A stretch of 64,000 nucleotides of DNA from Lachnospiraceae bacterium UBA7589 (GCA_002476495.1 DLKL01000051.1:1-64000); one strand, 5' to 3'; shown: positions 9,548 through 18,778, counted from the first letter of the stretch. Numbers and translations: made by a program. Notes: generated by a model not told the origin, from the letters alone.

Positions 9548-10024
9548 ATGATTACAGCAGTTTATCCGGGAAGCTTTGATCCCGTAACCTTAGGACATTT
9601 AGATATAATCAGAAGATCTTCTGCCATGTTTGACAGTGTTATAATAGGAGTTTTGAATAATACTTCAAAAACACCATTGTTTTCTTTGGAAGAACGTGTT
9701 AATATGTTAAATGATACTGTTTTCGGTATGAATAACGTATCAGTACAGTGCTTTGACGGATTATTGGTGGATTTTGTAAAACAGAACAGGTCTAACATAG
9801 TTATAAGAGGACTTAGGGCATTGACGGATTTTGATTTAGAAATGCAAATGGCTCAGGGAAACAGAGTTGTTGCACCTGATATTGATACAGTTTTTCTGTC
9901 TACCAGTGTTCAGTATTCATATCTTAGCTCCAGTGTTGTAAAGGAGTATGCCAGATATGGAGTTGACTTAAGAGATTTTGTGCCGGAATGTGTTATTCCA
10001 AAACTTTTAGATAAGATTAAATAA
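9548..10024 (+). CDS. coaD: Phosphopantetheine adenylyltransferase
   Basis: CoaD transfers AMP from ATP to 4'-phosphopantetheine, the fourth step of coenzyme A synthesis. At 158 residues it has standard length. It shows [18 protein letters not shown] with the nucleotide-binding TxGH-type motif, [19 protein letters not shown] and the C-terminal [16 protein letters not shown]-binding motif. It is tightly linked to rsmD as in most Firmicutes. Confidence 0.96.
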   Translation: MITAVYPGSFDPVTLGHLDIIRRSSAMFDSVIIGVLNNTSKTPLFSLEERVNMLNDTVFGMNNVSVQCFDGLLVDFVKQNRSNIVIRGLRALTDFDLEMQMAQGNRVVAPDIDTVFLSTSVQYSYLSSSVVKEYARYGVDLRDFVPECVIPKLLDKIK

Positions 10025-10044
10025 CTGTAGGAGGGTCAGTTAAA

Positions 10045-10791
10045 ATGGGAAAAAAAGGCGTTGAGGAAATGATTGATCAGATAGAAATTTTCTTGGAAAA
10101 CTGTAAGTATCAGCCATTGTCTCAGAATAAGATTATAGTGCAAAAGCAGGAACTTGAATCTATGATTAATGAGCTTAAGCTAAAGCTCCCAAGTGAAATT
10201 GAAAGATGTAAGAAGATTATGAGGAACAAGGAAGCTATCCTTGCAGATGCCAGAACCCGTTCTGACGCTATTATATCTGAGTCTGTTAATGAGGCCAACA
10301 GGCTGGTGGACCAGCATCAGGTTACTGAGCTGGCCAATATCAGAGCTAATGAAATATTGGATATGGCAAGAAACCAGGCACAACAGATAGTGGATCAGGC
10401 CACTGAGGAGGCTAACGAAATTCGTCTTGGTGCAATGTATTATACTAAGGACAAGCTTTCGGAGATGAGAGACATATTTAATAAGATTCATGATATGGAA
10501 AAGGAAAATTACAGGACTCTTATTGAATCCCTTGAAAATGATACCTACGTTGTTGAAACTAATATGAGTGAGATGGAGGCTAATATTAACCTTCTGACTG
10601 CGTCAGGTAATGCAGGATATTCATCCTCCCATGATGATTTGGACAGTGCATTTTCTGATGAGGATGTGCCATCAAAGCCACAGCCGGCATCTGCTAAGGA
10701 TTTAAGTTCAGATATGGGTGGCTCAGACGGATTCCCTGAGGATGACGATGATGATTATGATGACGATGATGACGATTTTTTAGATGAATAG
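10045..10791 (+). CDS. DivIVA-like coiled-coil protein with acidic tail
   Basis: This 248-residue protein has a helical, coiled-coil-forming core (about residues 5-175). It includes QPLSQNKIIVQKQELESMI and repeated EAN/QIVDQATEEAN segments that resemble DivIVA/GpsB or V-ATPase subunit-H-like scaffolds. A low-complexity Ser/Asp region follows, with an extreme acidic tail of almost only Asp at residues 230-248. No catalytic motif is visible. AGGAGGG lies upstream of ATG 10045; an in-frame ATG at 10069 is an alternative. Its position after coaD suggests a cell-division or envelope scaffold, but that is inference. Its last 12 bases overlap the end of ylbJ on the other strand. Confidence 0.75.
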   Translation: MGKKGVEEMIDQIEIFLENCKYQPLSQNKIIVQKQELESMINELKLKLPSEIERCKKIMRNKEAILADARTRSDAIISESVNEANRLVDQHQVTELANIRANEILDMARNQAQQIVDQATEEANEIRLGAMYYTKDKLSEMRDIFNKIHDMEKENYRTLIESLENDTYVVETNMSEMEANINLLTASGNAGYSSSHDDLDSAFSDEDVPSKPQPASAKDLSSDMGGSDGFPEDDDDDYDDDDDDFLDE

Positions 10792-11664
10792 AACAGCAAA
10801 TGCAAAAGTGCTTATGCTGCATATGATTTTTTGTAATATATAACTTGCTATTGACAGCTCTGATTGTTGTATAACCACTTGGGTCTGGAATACAGAGGAT
10901 ATTCCGCCAAATGAGGTTAGGGCAATAATCAGGGCTGCTTTGATTTTTAACGGCCAGGAAGAAAAACACATGATATCTGTTGTACCTCTTGTTATTTCGA
11001 TAACACCTGATAAAAGTAGTGAGAGGTTATCCGGAATTCCGGGAATAATGTATACAAATTCTATGACAATGGAACATAGCATAACATATATTCCTACCAT
11101 GGTAATCTGTGATACAGTATTCATAAGATATCCGGACAGGTCGGAAGTTTCCTCCTGTATAGGGATGATTACTGATGATTTGTCCTTTGGAGATGAAAAA
11201 AGAAAAGCAAAAAGAATATTCAGGGCAAGGATTATAAAATAGGGTATATATATGTATAGAATAATATGCCAAAATGGTATTAAGTTATTAAGAAGCCCTC
11301 TGGCAACAAAACCTGAAATGAACATGGGACTGGAATTGTTGCACAGGGCAATAATAAGATTACCGGTTTTTCTGTCATAGGAGCCTGACATGGAAAAATC
11401 AGAGCATACTCTGGCTCCCAACGGATAACCGCAAAATATACCTATGAATATAGTGGAAAGAATTGCAATACGGCTATTGCCTCTCTGGCTTCTCTGTAAT
11501 CCATTGATTCTGCCCACAAGTATACCGGAAATAAGCATAAAGGGGAGCAATAAAGGAAGCAGATTTTTGTACCAGAGCATTAGACCTTTTGAAGCTCCGG
11601 TGATGACCAGTGAACTGTTTTTGACAAAAAGGATTATTATTGCCACGCATAGGGTGATAACCAT
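10780..11664 (-). CDS. ylbJ: YlbJ-like sporulation integral membrane protein
   Basis: This 294-residue polytopic membrane protein matches the YlbJ/nucleoside-recognition (Gate) family. It has LLPLLLPFMLISGILVG, FCGYPLGARVC and LCNNSSPMFISGFVARGLL, the last being the asparagine-serine motif of the family. In Bacillus, YlbJ is needed for heat-resistant spores. It is roughly 100 residues shorter than the Bacillus protein. The ATG at 11664 is preceded by AGAGG. It lies 52 bases downstream of tmcAL on the same strand and is probably cotranscribed with it, echoing the ylbH-ylbM cluster of Bacillus. Confidence 0.82.
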   Translation of the reverse strand: MVITLCVAIIILFVKNSSLVITGASKGLMLWYKNLLPLLLPFMLISGILVGRINGLQRSQRGNSRIAILSTIFIGIFCGYPLGARVCSDFSMSGSYDRKTGNLIIALCNNSSPMFISGFVARGLLNNLIPFWHIILYIYIPYFIILALNILFAFLFSSPKDKSSVIIPIQEETSDLSGYLMNTVSQITMVGIYVMLCSIVIEFVYIIPGIPDNLSLLLSGVIEITRGTTDIMCFSSWPLKIKAALIIALTSFGGISSVFQTQVVIQQSELSIASYILQKIICSISTFAFAVLFI

Positions 11665-11716
11665 TATGATAAACCTCTTTTTTATACAGTTTATGGGAAA
11701 TGGTATATTTTATGTC

Positions 11717-12958
11717 TTACAATATAGGCAAAGGGGTGATGAAATCGTTGGTATTGCTGTATCCAAGACTATTATATATAAGACAGTTATATAACTCGGT
11801 GGCTCTTGTATCCAACATCCACATTTGTCCTGAAGAAGCGGCATTACTGTTATATTTTTCAAGCTCCTTTGAAAAATCAGCCTTTTTGGTTATGACAGGA
11901 ATCAGAGAGTTATCCTTTATATATTTTAGAAGGGACGAGCTGCTTCTTCTAAATCCAAGTATACTGCTGTAAAATGAATAACCGTTATCAATGAAGCTTT
12001 GCCTGTGTTCCCTTGTGTATCCCATGATAAGATGTATAAGACATCGTTTTATCCTGCTTTTGGTATATTCCTTTGTTGTGAGCCGGTTAAGAGCCTGAGA
12101 ATAAGTTATATCCGCAGTAAGCTTTGATATTTTGTTGGAAATATCCTCGTTAATGTCGCATATTTCGGAATAATTCTCATTCAAAATAAGATGAGCCTGT
12201 AAAAACGGAGTAAGGTAATCTGTATAGACAGGCCAGCTTTTTTTGTATTTTTCTGATAAAATATCATACGTTGACCGGGGAACATCCTGCCTTATGCCGT
12301 CAAGAGCGTTTGCATTATAGAGAAAATTCCTTATAGCTGTGGCTGAACTGATTTTTCCATATAAGACCGGATCGTGGTAGCCGGCAGACTTCCTCATTAT
12401 CGGAACAGGTACAATAGAAGAGCCGAGACGTTTTAAAGCACATATGTACTCAAGCCCCAGTATGTTATTCGGGGATGAGACAAAGGAAGCTATAAAATCA
12501 TCCCTGAAATACTCTGTCAGGGCTTTTTGCCTTGCCGACGGGTAAGAAAATCCTCCGGACATGTAAGATTTGAGAGAATTTTTATATGAATCCGGCTCCT
12601 CCAGTATAACGTTTGCAATTTTGTAAAATATATTGAGTATTGGTGTTTCTGCACCAAAACAAAGATAATCTATTGAATTAAGGCTGTCCAGTATTGAAAC
12701 AGCACCCATGGAAAAATCCAGGGCACTGCCTGTTGCATAGGGAAAAGGCAGCTCCAAAACCAGATCAATACCACTGCTTATGCACATATGTGCCCTGCTG
12801 TATTTGTCAATTAAGGCTGCGTCTCCTCGTTGAAGAAAATTACCACTCATGAGGGCAATACTGTAATCGGCCCCGGTTGCGGAAATACTTTGGGACAACT
12901 GATACATATGTCCGTTGTGAAAAGGATTATACTCTGCTATTATTGCAACGGTTTTCAT
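11717..12958 (-). CDS. tmcAL: tRNA(Met) cytidine acetate ligase
   Basis: TmcAL (YlbM) forms N4-acetylcytidine at the wobble position of elongator tRNA-Met from acetate and ATP. The 413-residue protein begins MKTVAIIAEYNPFHNGHMYQL with the HxGH nucleotidyltransferase motif. LMSGNFLQRGDAALIDKYSRA follows, then the pattern GLDLVLELPFPYATGSALDFS, all diagnostic. Length is normal. It is the promoter-proximal gene of a minus-strand pair with ylbJ. Confidence 0.95.
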   Translation of the reverse strand: MKTVAIIAEYNPFHNGHMYQLSQSISATGADYSIALMSGNFLQRGDAALIDKYSRAHMCISSGIDLVLELPFPYATGSALDFSMGAVSILDSLNSIDYLCFGAETPILNIFYKIANVILEEPDSYKNSLKSYMSGGFSYPSARQKALTEYFRDDFIASFVSSPNNILGLEYICALKRLGSSIVPVPIMRKSAGYHDPVLYGKISSATAIRNFLYNANALDGIRQDVPRSTYDILSEKYKKSWPVYTDYLTPFLQAHLILNENYSEICDINEDISNKISKLTADITYSQALNRLTTKEYTKSRIKRCLIHLIMGYTREHRQSFIDNGYSFYSSILGFRRSSSSLLKYIKDNSLIPVITKKADFSKELEKYNSNAASSGQMWMLDTRATELYNCLIYNSLGYSNTNDFITPLPIL

Positions 12959-12991
12959 TCTTATGGCCTCATTTTCATAAAATATAAGACG

Positions 12992-13020
12992 ATTATAGCT
13001 TTATAAGTTTAATTAGGCAA
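12992..13020 (-). promoter_or_regulatory. Putative tmcAL promoter
   Basis: Reading the minus strand, TTGCCT (13020-13015), 17 bases and TATAAT (12997-12992) lie about 35 bases upstream of the tmcAL start. The -10 is perfect and the -35 is partial. Confidence 0.5.
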
Positions 13021-13188
13021 GACTAAAGTAGAAAATACATTCTGACAAATTATGAGGTAAAATCCAATTAGATATGACTGAATTATAAAATATAGAATTT
13101 GTTTGTGAAAACATAAAGTTACAAATATTGGCTTTACACATTACCAAAATGTAAGGTACAATGCAAGAAGCATATTATTAATCTCAAT

Positions 13189-13202
13189 CGAACATAAATT
13201 CG
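13189..13202. promoter_or_regulatory. LexA/DinR-like box upstream of the recA promoter
   Basis: CGAACATAAATTCG matches 12 of 14 positions of the Firmicutes LexA (DinR) site CGAACATATGTTCG and is a dyad with CGAA/TTCG arms. It lies 9 bases upstream of the recA -35 element. Confidence 0.6.
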
Positions 13203-13211
13203 ATAAAACTA

Positions 13212-13240
13212 TTGACAACTTTGCTTCTATGCATTATATT
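13212..13240 (+). promoter_or_regulatory. recA promoter
   Basis: A perfect TTGACA (13212-13217), 17-base spacer and TATATT (13235-13240) lie 39 bases upstream of the recA start codon. Confidence 0.8.
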
Positions 13241-13249
13241 TATAAAAAA

Positions 13250-13263
13250 CAAACATATGTTTT
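13250..13263. promoter_or_regulatory. LexA/DinR-like box downstream of the recA -10
   Basis: CAAACATATGTTTT contains the perfect palindrome AAACATATGTTT and matches 11 of 14 positions of the DinR consensus. It sits just past the expected transcription start, a normal repressor position, so recA is likely SOS-controlled. Confidence 0.65.
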
Positions 13264-13279
13264 ATTTCAGGAGGTACTT

Positions 13280-14311
13280 ATGGCAAGTGAAGAGAAGATT
13301 AAAGCCCTGGATGCGGCTTTGGCACAGATAGAAAAGCAATATGGCAAGGGTTCGGTCATGAAGCTGGGTGATAAGTCGGCTAATATGAATATAGAGGTTG
13401 TTCCAACGGGCTCATTAAGCCTTGATCTGGCTCTTGGTCTGGGAGGCATGCCACGGGGCAGGATTGTTGAGATATATGGGCCTGAATCCAGTGGTAAGAC
13501 AACAGTAGCATTACATGTTGTTGCAGAGGTACAGAAAAAGGGTGGCATTGCAGGCTTTATTGATGCTGAGCATGCCCTGGATCCGGCATATGCAGCCAAT
13601 ATAGGAGTTGATATAGACAATCTTTATATATCACAGCCGGACAATGGGGAACAGGCACTTGAGATTACTGAGACCATGGTACGCTCCGGTGCTGTAGATG
13701 TTATAATCGTGGATTCCGTTGCGGCTCTTGTGCCAAAGGCTGAAATTGATGGTGAGATGGGAGATTCCCATGTTGGACTTCATGCAAGACTTATGTCCCA
13801 GGCTTTACGAAAACTTACCGGAATAATCAGTAAGTCCAATTGTGTTGTTATTTTTATTAATCAGTTGAGAGAAAAAGTGGGAGTTATGTTTGGCAATCCT
13901 GAGACTACTACAGGAGGACGTGCCCTTAAGTTTTATGCATCCGTAAGACTTGATGTACGCCGTATAGAGACACTTAAGGTAGGTGGAGAGGTTGTAGGTA
14001 ACAGGACAAGAGTTAAGGTGGTTAAGAATAAGGTCGCTCCTCCGTTTAAAGAGGCCGAATTTGATATAATGTTTGGAAAAGGAATATCAAAAGAAGGAGA
14101 TATTCTTGATTTGGCGGTTATGTATGACATAGTTAATAAGGCCGGTGCATGGTATTCATACAATGGCGAAAAAATCGGGCAGGGACGTGAAAATACCAAG
14201 CTTTATATGATTAATAACCCGGAATTTATGTCTGAGGTTGAACAAAAGGTCAGGGAAAAGTGCCTTGCAATACCGGATCGGGATGATGAGGAACGTGATG
14301 ATAAGGAGTAA
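13280..14311 (+). CDS. recA: Recombinase RecA
   Basis: RecA forms filaments on single-stranded DNA, drives strand exchange and triggers LexA cleavage. The 343-residue protein has [21 protein letters not shown], Walker A GPESSGKT (residues 67-74), [22 protein letters not shown], and [28 protein letters not shown] in pieces across the core. The frame extends back to 13229, but AGGAGG at 13269-13274 and [14 protein letters not shown] fix the start at 13280. recX follows after five bases. Confidence 0.98.
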   Translation: MASEEKIKALDAALAQIEKQYGKGSVMKLGDKSANMNIEVVPTGSLSLDLALGLGGMPRGRIVEIYGPESSGKTTVALHVVAEVQKKGGIAGFIDAEHALDPAYAANIGVDIDNLYISQPDNGEQALEITETMVRSGAVDVIIVDSVAALVPKAEIDGEMGDSHVGLHARLMSQALRKLTGIISKSNCVVIFINQLREKVGVMFGNPETTTGGRALKFYASVRLDVRRIETLKVGGEVVGNRTRVKVVKNKVAPPFKEAEFDIMFGKGISKEGDILDLAVMYDIVNKAGAWYSYNGEKIGQGRENTKLYMINNPEFMSEVEQKVREKCLAIPDRDDEERDDKE

Positions 14312-14316
14312 TATGT

Positions 14317-14796
14317 ATGAGTACATCAAAGGCATACCATTCCGCTTTTGATACAGCCCTGTATTATATAACCTATAAAGATAGAACCAAAAAGGAAATA
14401 TGTATTAAGCTGAAGGAAAAGGGATATAGTAGTTCTGACATTGATTATGCCATAGAAAAGCTTATGCTTTACGGATATATTAATGAGGAAGGCTATACCC
14501 TTTCTTATATAAATAGTAATGTGGGTAAGAAAAGTGCCGGGCGTATATTGGCTGAATTAGTACAACGTGGTATAGATAAGGAATTAATTCTGGAAAAACT
14601 AGAGGATTTTCAATGGAGTGAGGAAGAAAGCATTATCCATGTTCTGGAATCGAGATTTTCCACGGCAGATTTCGGGGATGAAAGGACAAAAAGGAAAGTA
14701 TATAATTATTTTCTGAGAAGAGGGTTTCATTACCATACTATAAGTAATGCCTTGTCAATTTATAGAAAAAATGATAAAAATAATTTGATTTTATGA
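14317..14796 (+). CDS. recX: Regulatory protein RecX
   Basis: RecX modulates RecA filament activity. The 159-residue protein shows the three-helix repeats of the family: ALYYITYKDRTKKEICIKL, YGYINEEGYTLSYINS and RGFHYHTISNAL near the C-terminus. It lies five bases after recA, consistent with cotranscription and SOS control from the same promoter. Confidence 0.92.
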   Translation: MSTSKAYHSAFDTALYYITYKDRTKKEICIKLKEKGYSSSDIDYAIEKLMLYGYINEEGYTLSYINSNVGKKSAGRILAELVQRGIDKELILEKLEDFQWSEEESIIHVLESRFSTADFGDERTKRKVYNYFLRRGFHYHTISNALSIYRKNDKNNLIL

Positions 14797-14827
14797 TACA
14801 AATTGCATAAAAAAAATCAATATTTCC

Positions 14828-14856
14828 TTGACACATATCTAAAAAAAGTATAATAT
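14828..14856 (+). promoter_or_regulatory. Putative rny promoter
   Basis: TTGACA (14828-14833) is followed after 17 bases by TAATAT (14851-14856). An overlapping TATAAT (14849-14854) gives a 15-base spacer. Either serves rny, whose ATG is at 14909 behind AAGGAGGTG. Confidence 0.65.
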
Positions 14857-14908
14857 TTAAGTGTTGTAGTTTTACAATTAAAACTTAATAAGGAGGTGCT
14901 CCTGAGTT

Positions 14909-16450
14909 ATGGAATACGTTATCTTTGCTATAATAACTGTTCTGGCTGTTGTTATCACATGGTTTGCAGCTATTGCTTATCGCAAGAACATTGCAGAAGC
15001 AAAACTGGGCAAGGCAGAAGATAAGGCCAGGGAAATTATAGATGAAGCACTTAAAAGTGCCGAAGCTAAGAAACGTGAAACTCTTCTTGAAGCAAAGGAA
15101 GAAGCTCTCAAGACTAAGAACGAACTTGACAAGGAAGTTAAGGATCGCCGGAATGAACTCCAGCGTATGGAGAAGAGAGTAATCCAGAAGGAAGAGAACC
15201 TTGACCGTAAGAGCGAAGCTATGGAAAAGAGGGAAGCCTCTTTTGCAAAACGTGAAGCTGAGCTTGAGAAGGTGAAGAAGGACGTTTCGGAATTAGAAGC
15301 TAAGAGAACTCAGGAACTTGAAAGAATTTCAGGATTAACCTCTGAACAAGCAAAGGAATACTTATTAAAGACTGTTGAAGACGAAGTAAAACACGAAACT
15401 GCAGTCATGATCAAAGAATTAGAAACACGAGCAAAAGAAGAAGCCGATAAAAAGGCAAAGGATTATGTGGTTACAGCTATACAGAAGTGTGCTGTGGATC
15501 ATGTATCAGAGACAACTATATCATTAGTTCAATTACCTAACGATGAAATGAAGGGTAGAATAATCGGTAGAGAGGGACGTAATATCAGAACTCTCGAAAC
15601 CATGACAGGTGTGGATCTTATTATTGATGATACGCCGGAGGCTGTTATTCTTTCCAGCTTTGATCCTGTGAGACGTGAAGTTGCCAGAATAGCGTTAGAG
15701 AAGCTTATACTGGATGGTAGAATTCATCCTGCCAGAATTGAGGAAATGGTTGAAAAGGCGCAAAAGGAAGTTGAAACCATGATGCGCGAAGAGGGTGAGG
15801 CAGCTGCTTTAGAGGTAGGTGTACATGGTATTCATCCGGAACTGATACGTTTACTTGGAAAGATGAAATTCAGAACAAGTTACGGTCAGAATGCTTTAAA
15901 ACATTCTATGGAAGTTGCTCAGCTTTCTGGTTTGTTAGCCGGTGAGATAGGTCTTGATGTTCGTTTGGCTAAACGGGCAGGACTTTTACACGACATTGGT
16001 AAATCTATTGATCATGAAATGCAAGGCTCACATATATCTATCGGTGTTGACCTTTGTAGAAAATACAAGGAGTCACCTATTGTTATTAATGCAGTAGAGG
16101 CACACCATGGTGATGTTGAACCTCAGAGTTTAATTGCTTGTATAGTACAGGCGGCTGATACTATTTCAGCAGCACGACCTGGTGCTAGACGAGAAACGTT
16201 GGAAACTTATACTACAAGACTTAAGGCATTGGAGGATATAGCTAATAGCTTTAAGGGAGTGGATAAAACTTTTGCTATTCAGGCGGGTAGAGAGATTCGA
16301 GTAATGGTAGTTCCAGAGCAGATAAGCGATGCGGATATGGTATTACTTGCGAGAGATATTTCTAAGCAGATTGAAAGTGAGCTTGAATATCCCGGACAGA
16401 TAAAGGTAAGTCTTATCAGAGAATCCAGAGTTACTGATTTTGCAAAATAA
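14909..16450 (+). CDS. rny: Ribonuclease Y
   Basis: RNase Y is the membrane-bound endonuclease that starts mRNA decay in many Firmicutes. The 513-residue protein has an N-terminal membrane helix (about residues 4-24) and a long charged coiled coil (about 30-190). A KH domain follows ([18 protein letters not shown]), then an HD domain with [12 protein letters not shown] and EAHHGDVEP. The start at 14909 has AAGGAGGTG upstream. It has its own promoter and a strong terminator, so it is probably monocistronic. Confidence 0.97.
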   Translation: MEYVIFAIITVLAVVITWFAAIAYRKNIAEAKLGKAEDKAREIIDEALKSAEAKKRETLLEAKEEALKTKNELDKEVKDRRNELQRMEKRVIQKEENLDRKSEAMEKREASFAKREAELEKVKKDVSELEAKRTQELERISGLTSEQAKEYLLKTVEDEVKHETAVMIKELETRAKEEADKKAKDYVVTAIQKCAVDHVSETTISLVQLPNDEMKGRIIGREGRNIRTLETMTGVDLIIDDTPEAVILSSFDPVRREVARIALEKLILDGRIHPARIEEMVEKAQKEVETMMREEGEAAALEVGVHGIHPELIRLLGKMKFRTSYGQNALKHSMEVAQLSGLLAGEIGLDVRLAKRAGLLHDIGKSIDHEMQGSHISIGVDLCRKYKESPIVINAVEAHHGDVEPQSLIACIVQAADTISAARPGARRETLETYTTRLKALEDIANSFKGVDKTFAIQAGREIRVMVVPEQISDADMVLLARDISKQIESELEYPGQIKVSLIRESRVTDFAK

Positions 16451-16462
16451 AAGGAATTTAGC

Positions 16463-16493
16463 AAGAGGATGTCGTAGTTGACATCCTCTTTTT
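16463..16493 (+). terminator. rny terminator
   Basis: An 11-bp perfect stem (16463-16473 with 16480-16490) with a 6-base loop is followed by TTT. The core GGATGTC/GACATCC recurs in other terminators of this window. Confidence 0.9.
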
Positions 16494-16521
16494 GGCTTAA
16501 TGGAAAAGAGTGATAAATAAT

Positions 16522-17076
16522 ATGATAGAATTTGAGAGAAAAAAACTAGAACCGGTATATGATGGCAAAGTAGTGACCTTATATAAGGATTATCTTACAA
16601 CACCGGGAGGGAATACCGTTTGCTATGATTACATTAAACATAAAAGCGGAGGCGGAGCAGGTATATTGCTTATTGATGACAAAGAATATACCTATCTTGT
16701 AAGTCAATACAGAAATTCCATTGATTCAGTGGATTTAGAAATACCGGCAGGAGGATATGGATATCCGGGTGAAGCCGGGGAAGCTTGCGCCGTAAGAGAA
16801 GCAGAAGAGGAGACAGGTTATATACCTGGGAAAGTGTATCACGTTTCAAATATTGTGTCGGCAATAGGAACCTTTGATGAAAGGACAGATATATACATAG
16901 GCACAAATTTGAAAAGGGGCAGGATAAAGCCGGATCCCGATGAATATATTGAGATAGTACATATTCCTGTTTTACAGGCTCAAAATATGGTATATGAGGG
17001 AAAAATTATTGACAGCAAGACCATAGTCGCCCTTCTTGCATATTCGGATATGAAACAAAAAGGAATAATTAAATGA
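16522..17076 (+). CDS. Nudix hydrolase, ADP-ribose pyrophosphatase type
   Basis: This protein probably hydrolyses ADP-ribose or a related nucleoside diphosphate. The full Nudix box is visible: G-x5-E-x7-REAEEETGY within GYGYPGEAGEACAVREAEEE. The preceding SVDLEIPAGG is typical of the NudF/ADPRase group. I use ATG 16522 (184 residues) because AAAAGAG lies at proper spacing; a GTG at 16510 would add four residues. It is followed by a SpoIIM-like gene and xerD, the nudF-spoIIM-xerD order of Bacillus. Confidence 0.9.
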   Translation: MIEFERKKLEPVYDGKVVTLYKDYLTTPGGNTVCYDYIKHKSGGGAGILLIDDKEYTYLVSQYRNSIDSVDLEIPAGGYGYPGEAGEACAVREAEEETGYIPGKVYHVSNIVSAIGTFDERTDIYIGTNLKRGRIKPDPDEYIEIVHIPVLQAQNMVYEGKIIDSKTIVALLAYSDMKQKGIIK

Positions 17077-17093
17077 TATTTTTCATAGTAAGT

Positions 17094-17121
17094 AGAGAGT
17101 GATTAATTCACTCTCTTATTT
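17094..17121 (+). terminator. Terminator after the Nudix gene
   Basis: Stem agagagtga (17094-17102) pairs with tcactctct (17108-17116) around a 5-base loop, followed by a short T-rich stretch. Confidence 0.65.
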
Positions 17122-17193
17122 ACTTATGTATAAGATGATTGGACTTTTCTATTAATTGTGAAGGTGTGATAAATGTGCCAGGGAGGTTTAACT

Positions 17194-17748
17194 ATGTCAG
17201 ATATAAGAACTTTGAAATGTGATAGAAGAAGCTTGCTTGTTTTTTCGGTATTGATTTCATGCCTGACAATAAACATATTTATCAGAGCCGGCTTTGATTT
17301 TGAATATATGAAGCTTTCCTCAGGTATTTTAATAAATGACAGTGAGTCCTGCTTCGATATAACAGTATTGTATGTGCTGTATGTGCGAATAAAGCAGCTT
17401 ATTTTTGTGATTTTATTAATGAAAATTTTAAATACTGAAACGGTATATAACTGTATTATTATTTTTCTCGGAGTAGTATTTGGGGCAATGGGAACAATAC
17501 AGACATATTACAGCGGTATTGTAGGAATAGGGGAGCTGATATTATATATCTTACCTCATTATATATTTTATATATTGCTGATTCATCTTTTGTTTAGATT
17601 TTATAAGGGCTTTTATCGGGAGGAATCCCGATTTGGAAGAATACTTTTTCTGGTGGTTATTTTTATAGGAGGAATAGTAGCTGAGGCTGTTTTTTCAAGA
17701 TTTTTTTTACAAAATTTTTATCAATATATAGTCATGCGGGGTATGTAA
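17194..17748 (+). CDS. SpoIIM-like integral membrane protein
   Basis: This 184-residue membrane protein has about five hydrophobic segments. The C-terminal half has FGAMGTIQTYYSGIVGIGEL, LPHYIFYILL and EAVFSRFFLQNF. These resemble the weakly conserved SpoIIM (DUF95) pattern in spacing rather than identity. In Bacillus, SpoIIM works with SpoIID and SpoIIP in peptidoglycan remodelling during engulfment. The assignment rests mostly on its position between the Nudix gene and xerD. I chose ATG 17194 because GGGAGG (17181-17186) is ideally spaced; an ATG at 17173 would add seven residues. The stop codon lies inside the first copy of a 17-bp direct repeat. Confidence 0.6.
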   Translation: MSDIRTLKCDRRSLLVFSVLISCLTINIFIRAGFDFEYMKLSSGILINDSESCFDITVLYVLYVRIKQLIFVILLMKILNTETVYNCIIIFLGVVFGAMGTIQTYYSGIVGIGELILYILPHYIFYILLIHLLFRFYKGFYREESRFGRILFLVVIFIGGIVAEAVFSRFFLQNFYQYIVMRGM

Positions 17749-17758
17749 ATTACTCTAT
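17742..17758 (+). repeat. Direct repeat copy 1 upstream of xerD
   Basis: TATGTAAATTACTCTAT spans the stop codon of the SpoIIM-like gene. A second copy differing at one base lies exactly 80 bases downstream (17822-17838). Confidence 0.6.
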
Positions 17759-17814
17759 TTTGTACTTTTTTAATATTTTTGTAAAAATATGTAATTTTTA
17801 TGAAAAAAATGTGT

Positions 17815-17843
17815 TTGATTTTATGTAAATTAGTCTATATAAT
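17815..17843 (+). promoter_or_regulatory. Putative xerD promoter
   Basis: TTGATT (17815-17820), 17 bases and TATAAT (17838-17843) precede xerD by about 45 bases. The spacer is largely the second copy of the 17-bp direct repeat, so a protein binding the repeat would cover the promoter. Confidence 0.65.
17822..17838 (+). repeat. Direct repeat copy 2 inside the xerD promoter
   Basis: TATGTAAATTAGTCTAT matches copy 1 (17742-17758) at 16 of 17 positions. It overlaps the spacer between the -35 and -10 elements. Confidence 0.6.
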
Positions 17844-17887
17844 GTTAACATATACTTAAAATTGAGGGAAAACAAGGGGTTTGTGAC

Positions 17888-18778
17888 ATGGTTCAGTATG
17901 TAGATAATTACATAGAATATTTAAATACAGTTAAACATGCCAGCAGTAATACTATTGCATCCTATAAAAGGGATTTGCTCAAGTTGTGCAATTATTTCAG
18001 GTCTGTTGGTTGTAATACCCCTGGTGAAGTCAGTCCTACGGATTTGAATTCTTATGTTATTTTTTTAGAAAAAGGTGGAATGTCATCGGCTACTATATCT
18101 AGGAGTATAGCAAGCATTAAATCATTTTTTATGTATATGCTGAAAAAGGGAATTGTCAAAGAGGATTTTGCCGAACAGTTGAAGCCTCCTAAGCTGGAAA
18201 AAAAGCTGCCGGAAATATTATCTGTAGAAGAGGTTAATATTTTGCTGGAACAGCCCTCTAAGATTACTCCTAAGGAAATAAGGGATAAGGCCATGCTGGA
18301 ACTTTTGTATGCCACAGGTATGAGGGTTTCGGAACTGATTGCTCTTAAGGTTGAGGATGTCAATCTTGGAATGAATTACATATTTTGCAGGGATGGCGGA
18401 AAAGAAAGGGTTATTCCTATAGAAAATGCAGCAAAAGCTGCATTGGAAAATTATATTAAAAATGCAAGACCAAACATGTGTGAGGATTGTAATTATTTGT
18501 TTACTAATCTTAAGGGACAACCTATGACAAGACAGGGCTTTTGGAAGCTGATTAAATCATATGCAAAAAGGGCAGGAATTGACAAGGATATTACACCGCA
18601 TATGATAAGACATTCGTTTGCGGCTCATCTTGTTTCCAACGGAGCAGATTTAAAGGCTGTTCAGGAGATGCTCGGACATTCGGATATATCAACTACGCAG
18701 ATTTACCTTAAAAGCAGACAAAGCAGAATAAAGGAAGAATATGATAAGGCTCATCCAAGGGCAGGAAAGCAGAAATAA
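17888..18778 (+). CDS. xerD: Tyrosine recombinase XerD
   Basis: XerD, with XerC, resolves chromosome dimers at dif. The 296-residue protein has the N-terminal SAM-like DNA-binding domain (YIEYLNTVKHASSNTIASYKRDL) and a complete catalytic set: R146 in ATGMRVSEL, H238 and R241 in HMIRHSF, H264 in LGHSDISTTQ, and nucleophile Y273. Its position after the Nudix and SpoIIM-like genes supports chromosomal XerD rather than an integrase of a mobile element. No dif or att site was recognised nearby. Confidence 0.93.
   Translation: MVQYVDNYIEYLNTVKHASSNTIASYKRDLLKLCNYFRSVGCNTPGEVSPTDLNSYVIFLEKGGMSSATISRSIASIKSFFMYMLKKGIVKEDFAEQLKPPKLEKKLPEILSVEEVNILLEQPSKITPKEIRDKAMLELLYATGMRVSELIALKVEDVNLGMNYIFCRDGGKERVIPIENAAKAALENYIKNARPNMCEDCNYLFTNLKGQPMTRQGFWKLIKSYAKRAGIDKDITPHMIRHSFAAHLVSNGADLKAVQEMLGHSDISTTQIYLKSRQSRIKEEYDKAHPRAGKQK

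Noticed and set aside
10940..11242. 100-codon plus-strand frame opposite ylbJ
   Set aside because: The minus strand encodes a coherent membrane protein with family motifs; this frame mirrors it.
17888..18778. xerD as an integrase of a mobile element
   Set aside because: The neighbourhood is core sporulation/repair synteny and no att-like repeats or cargo genes flank it.
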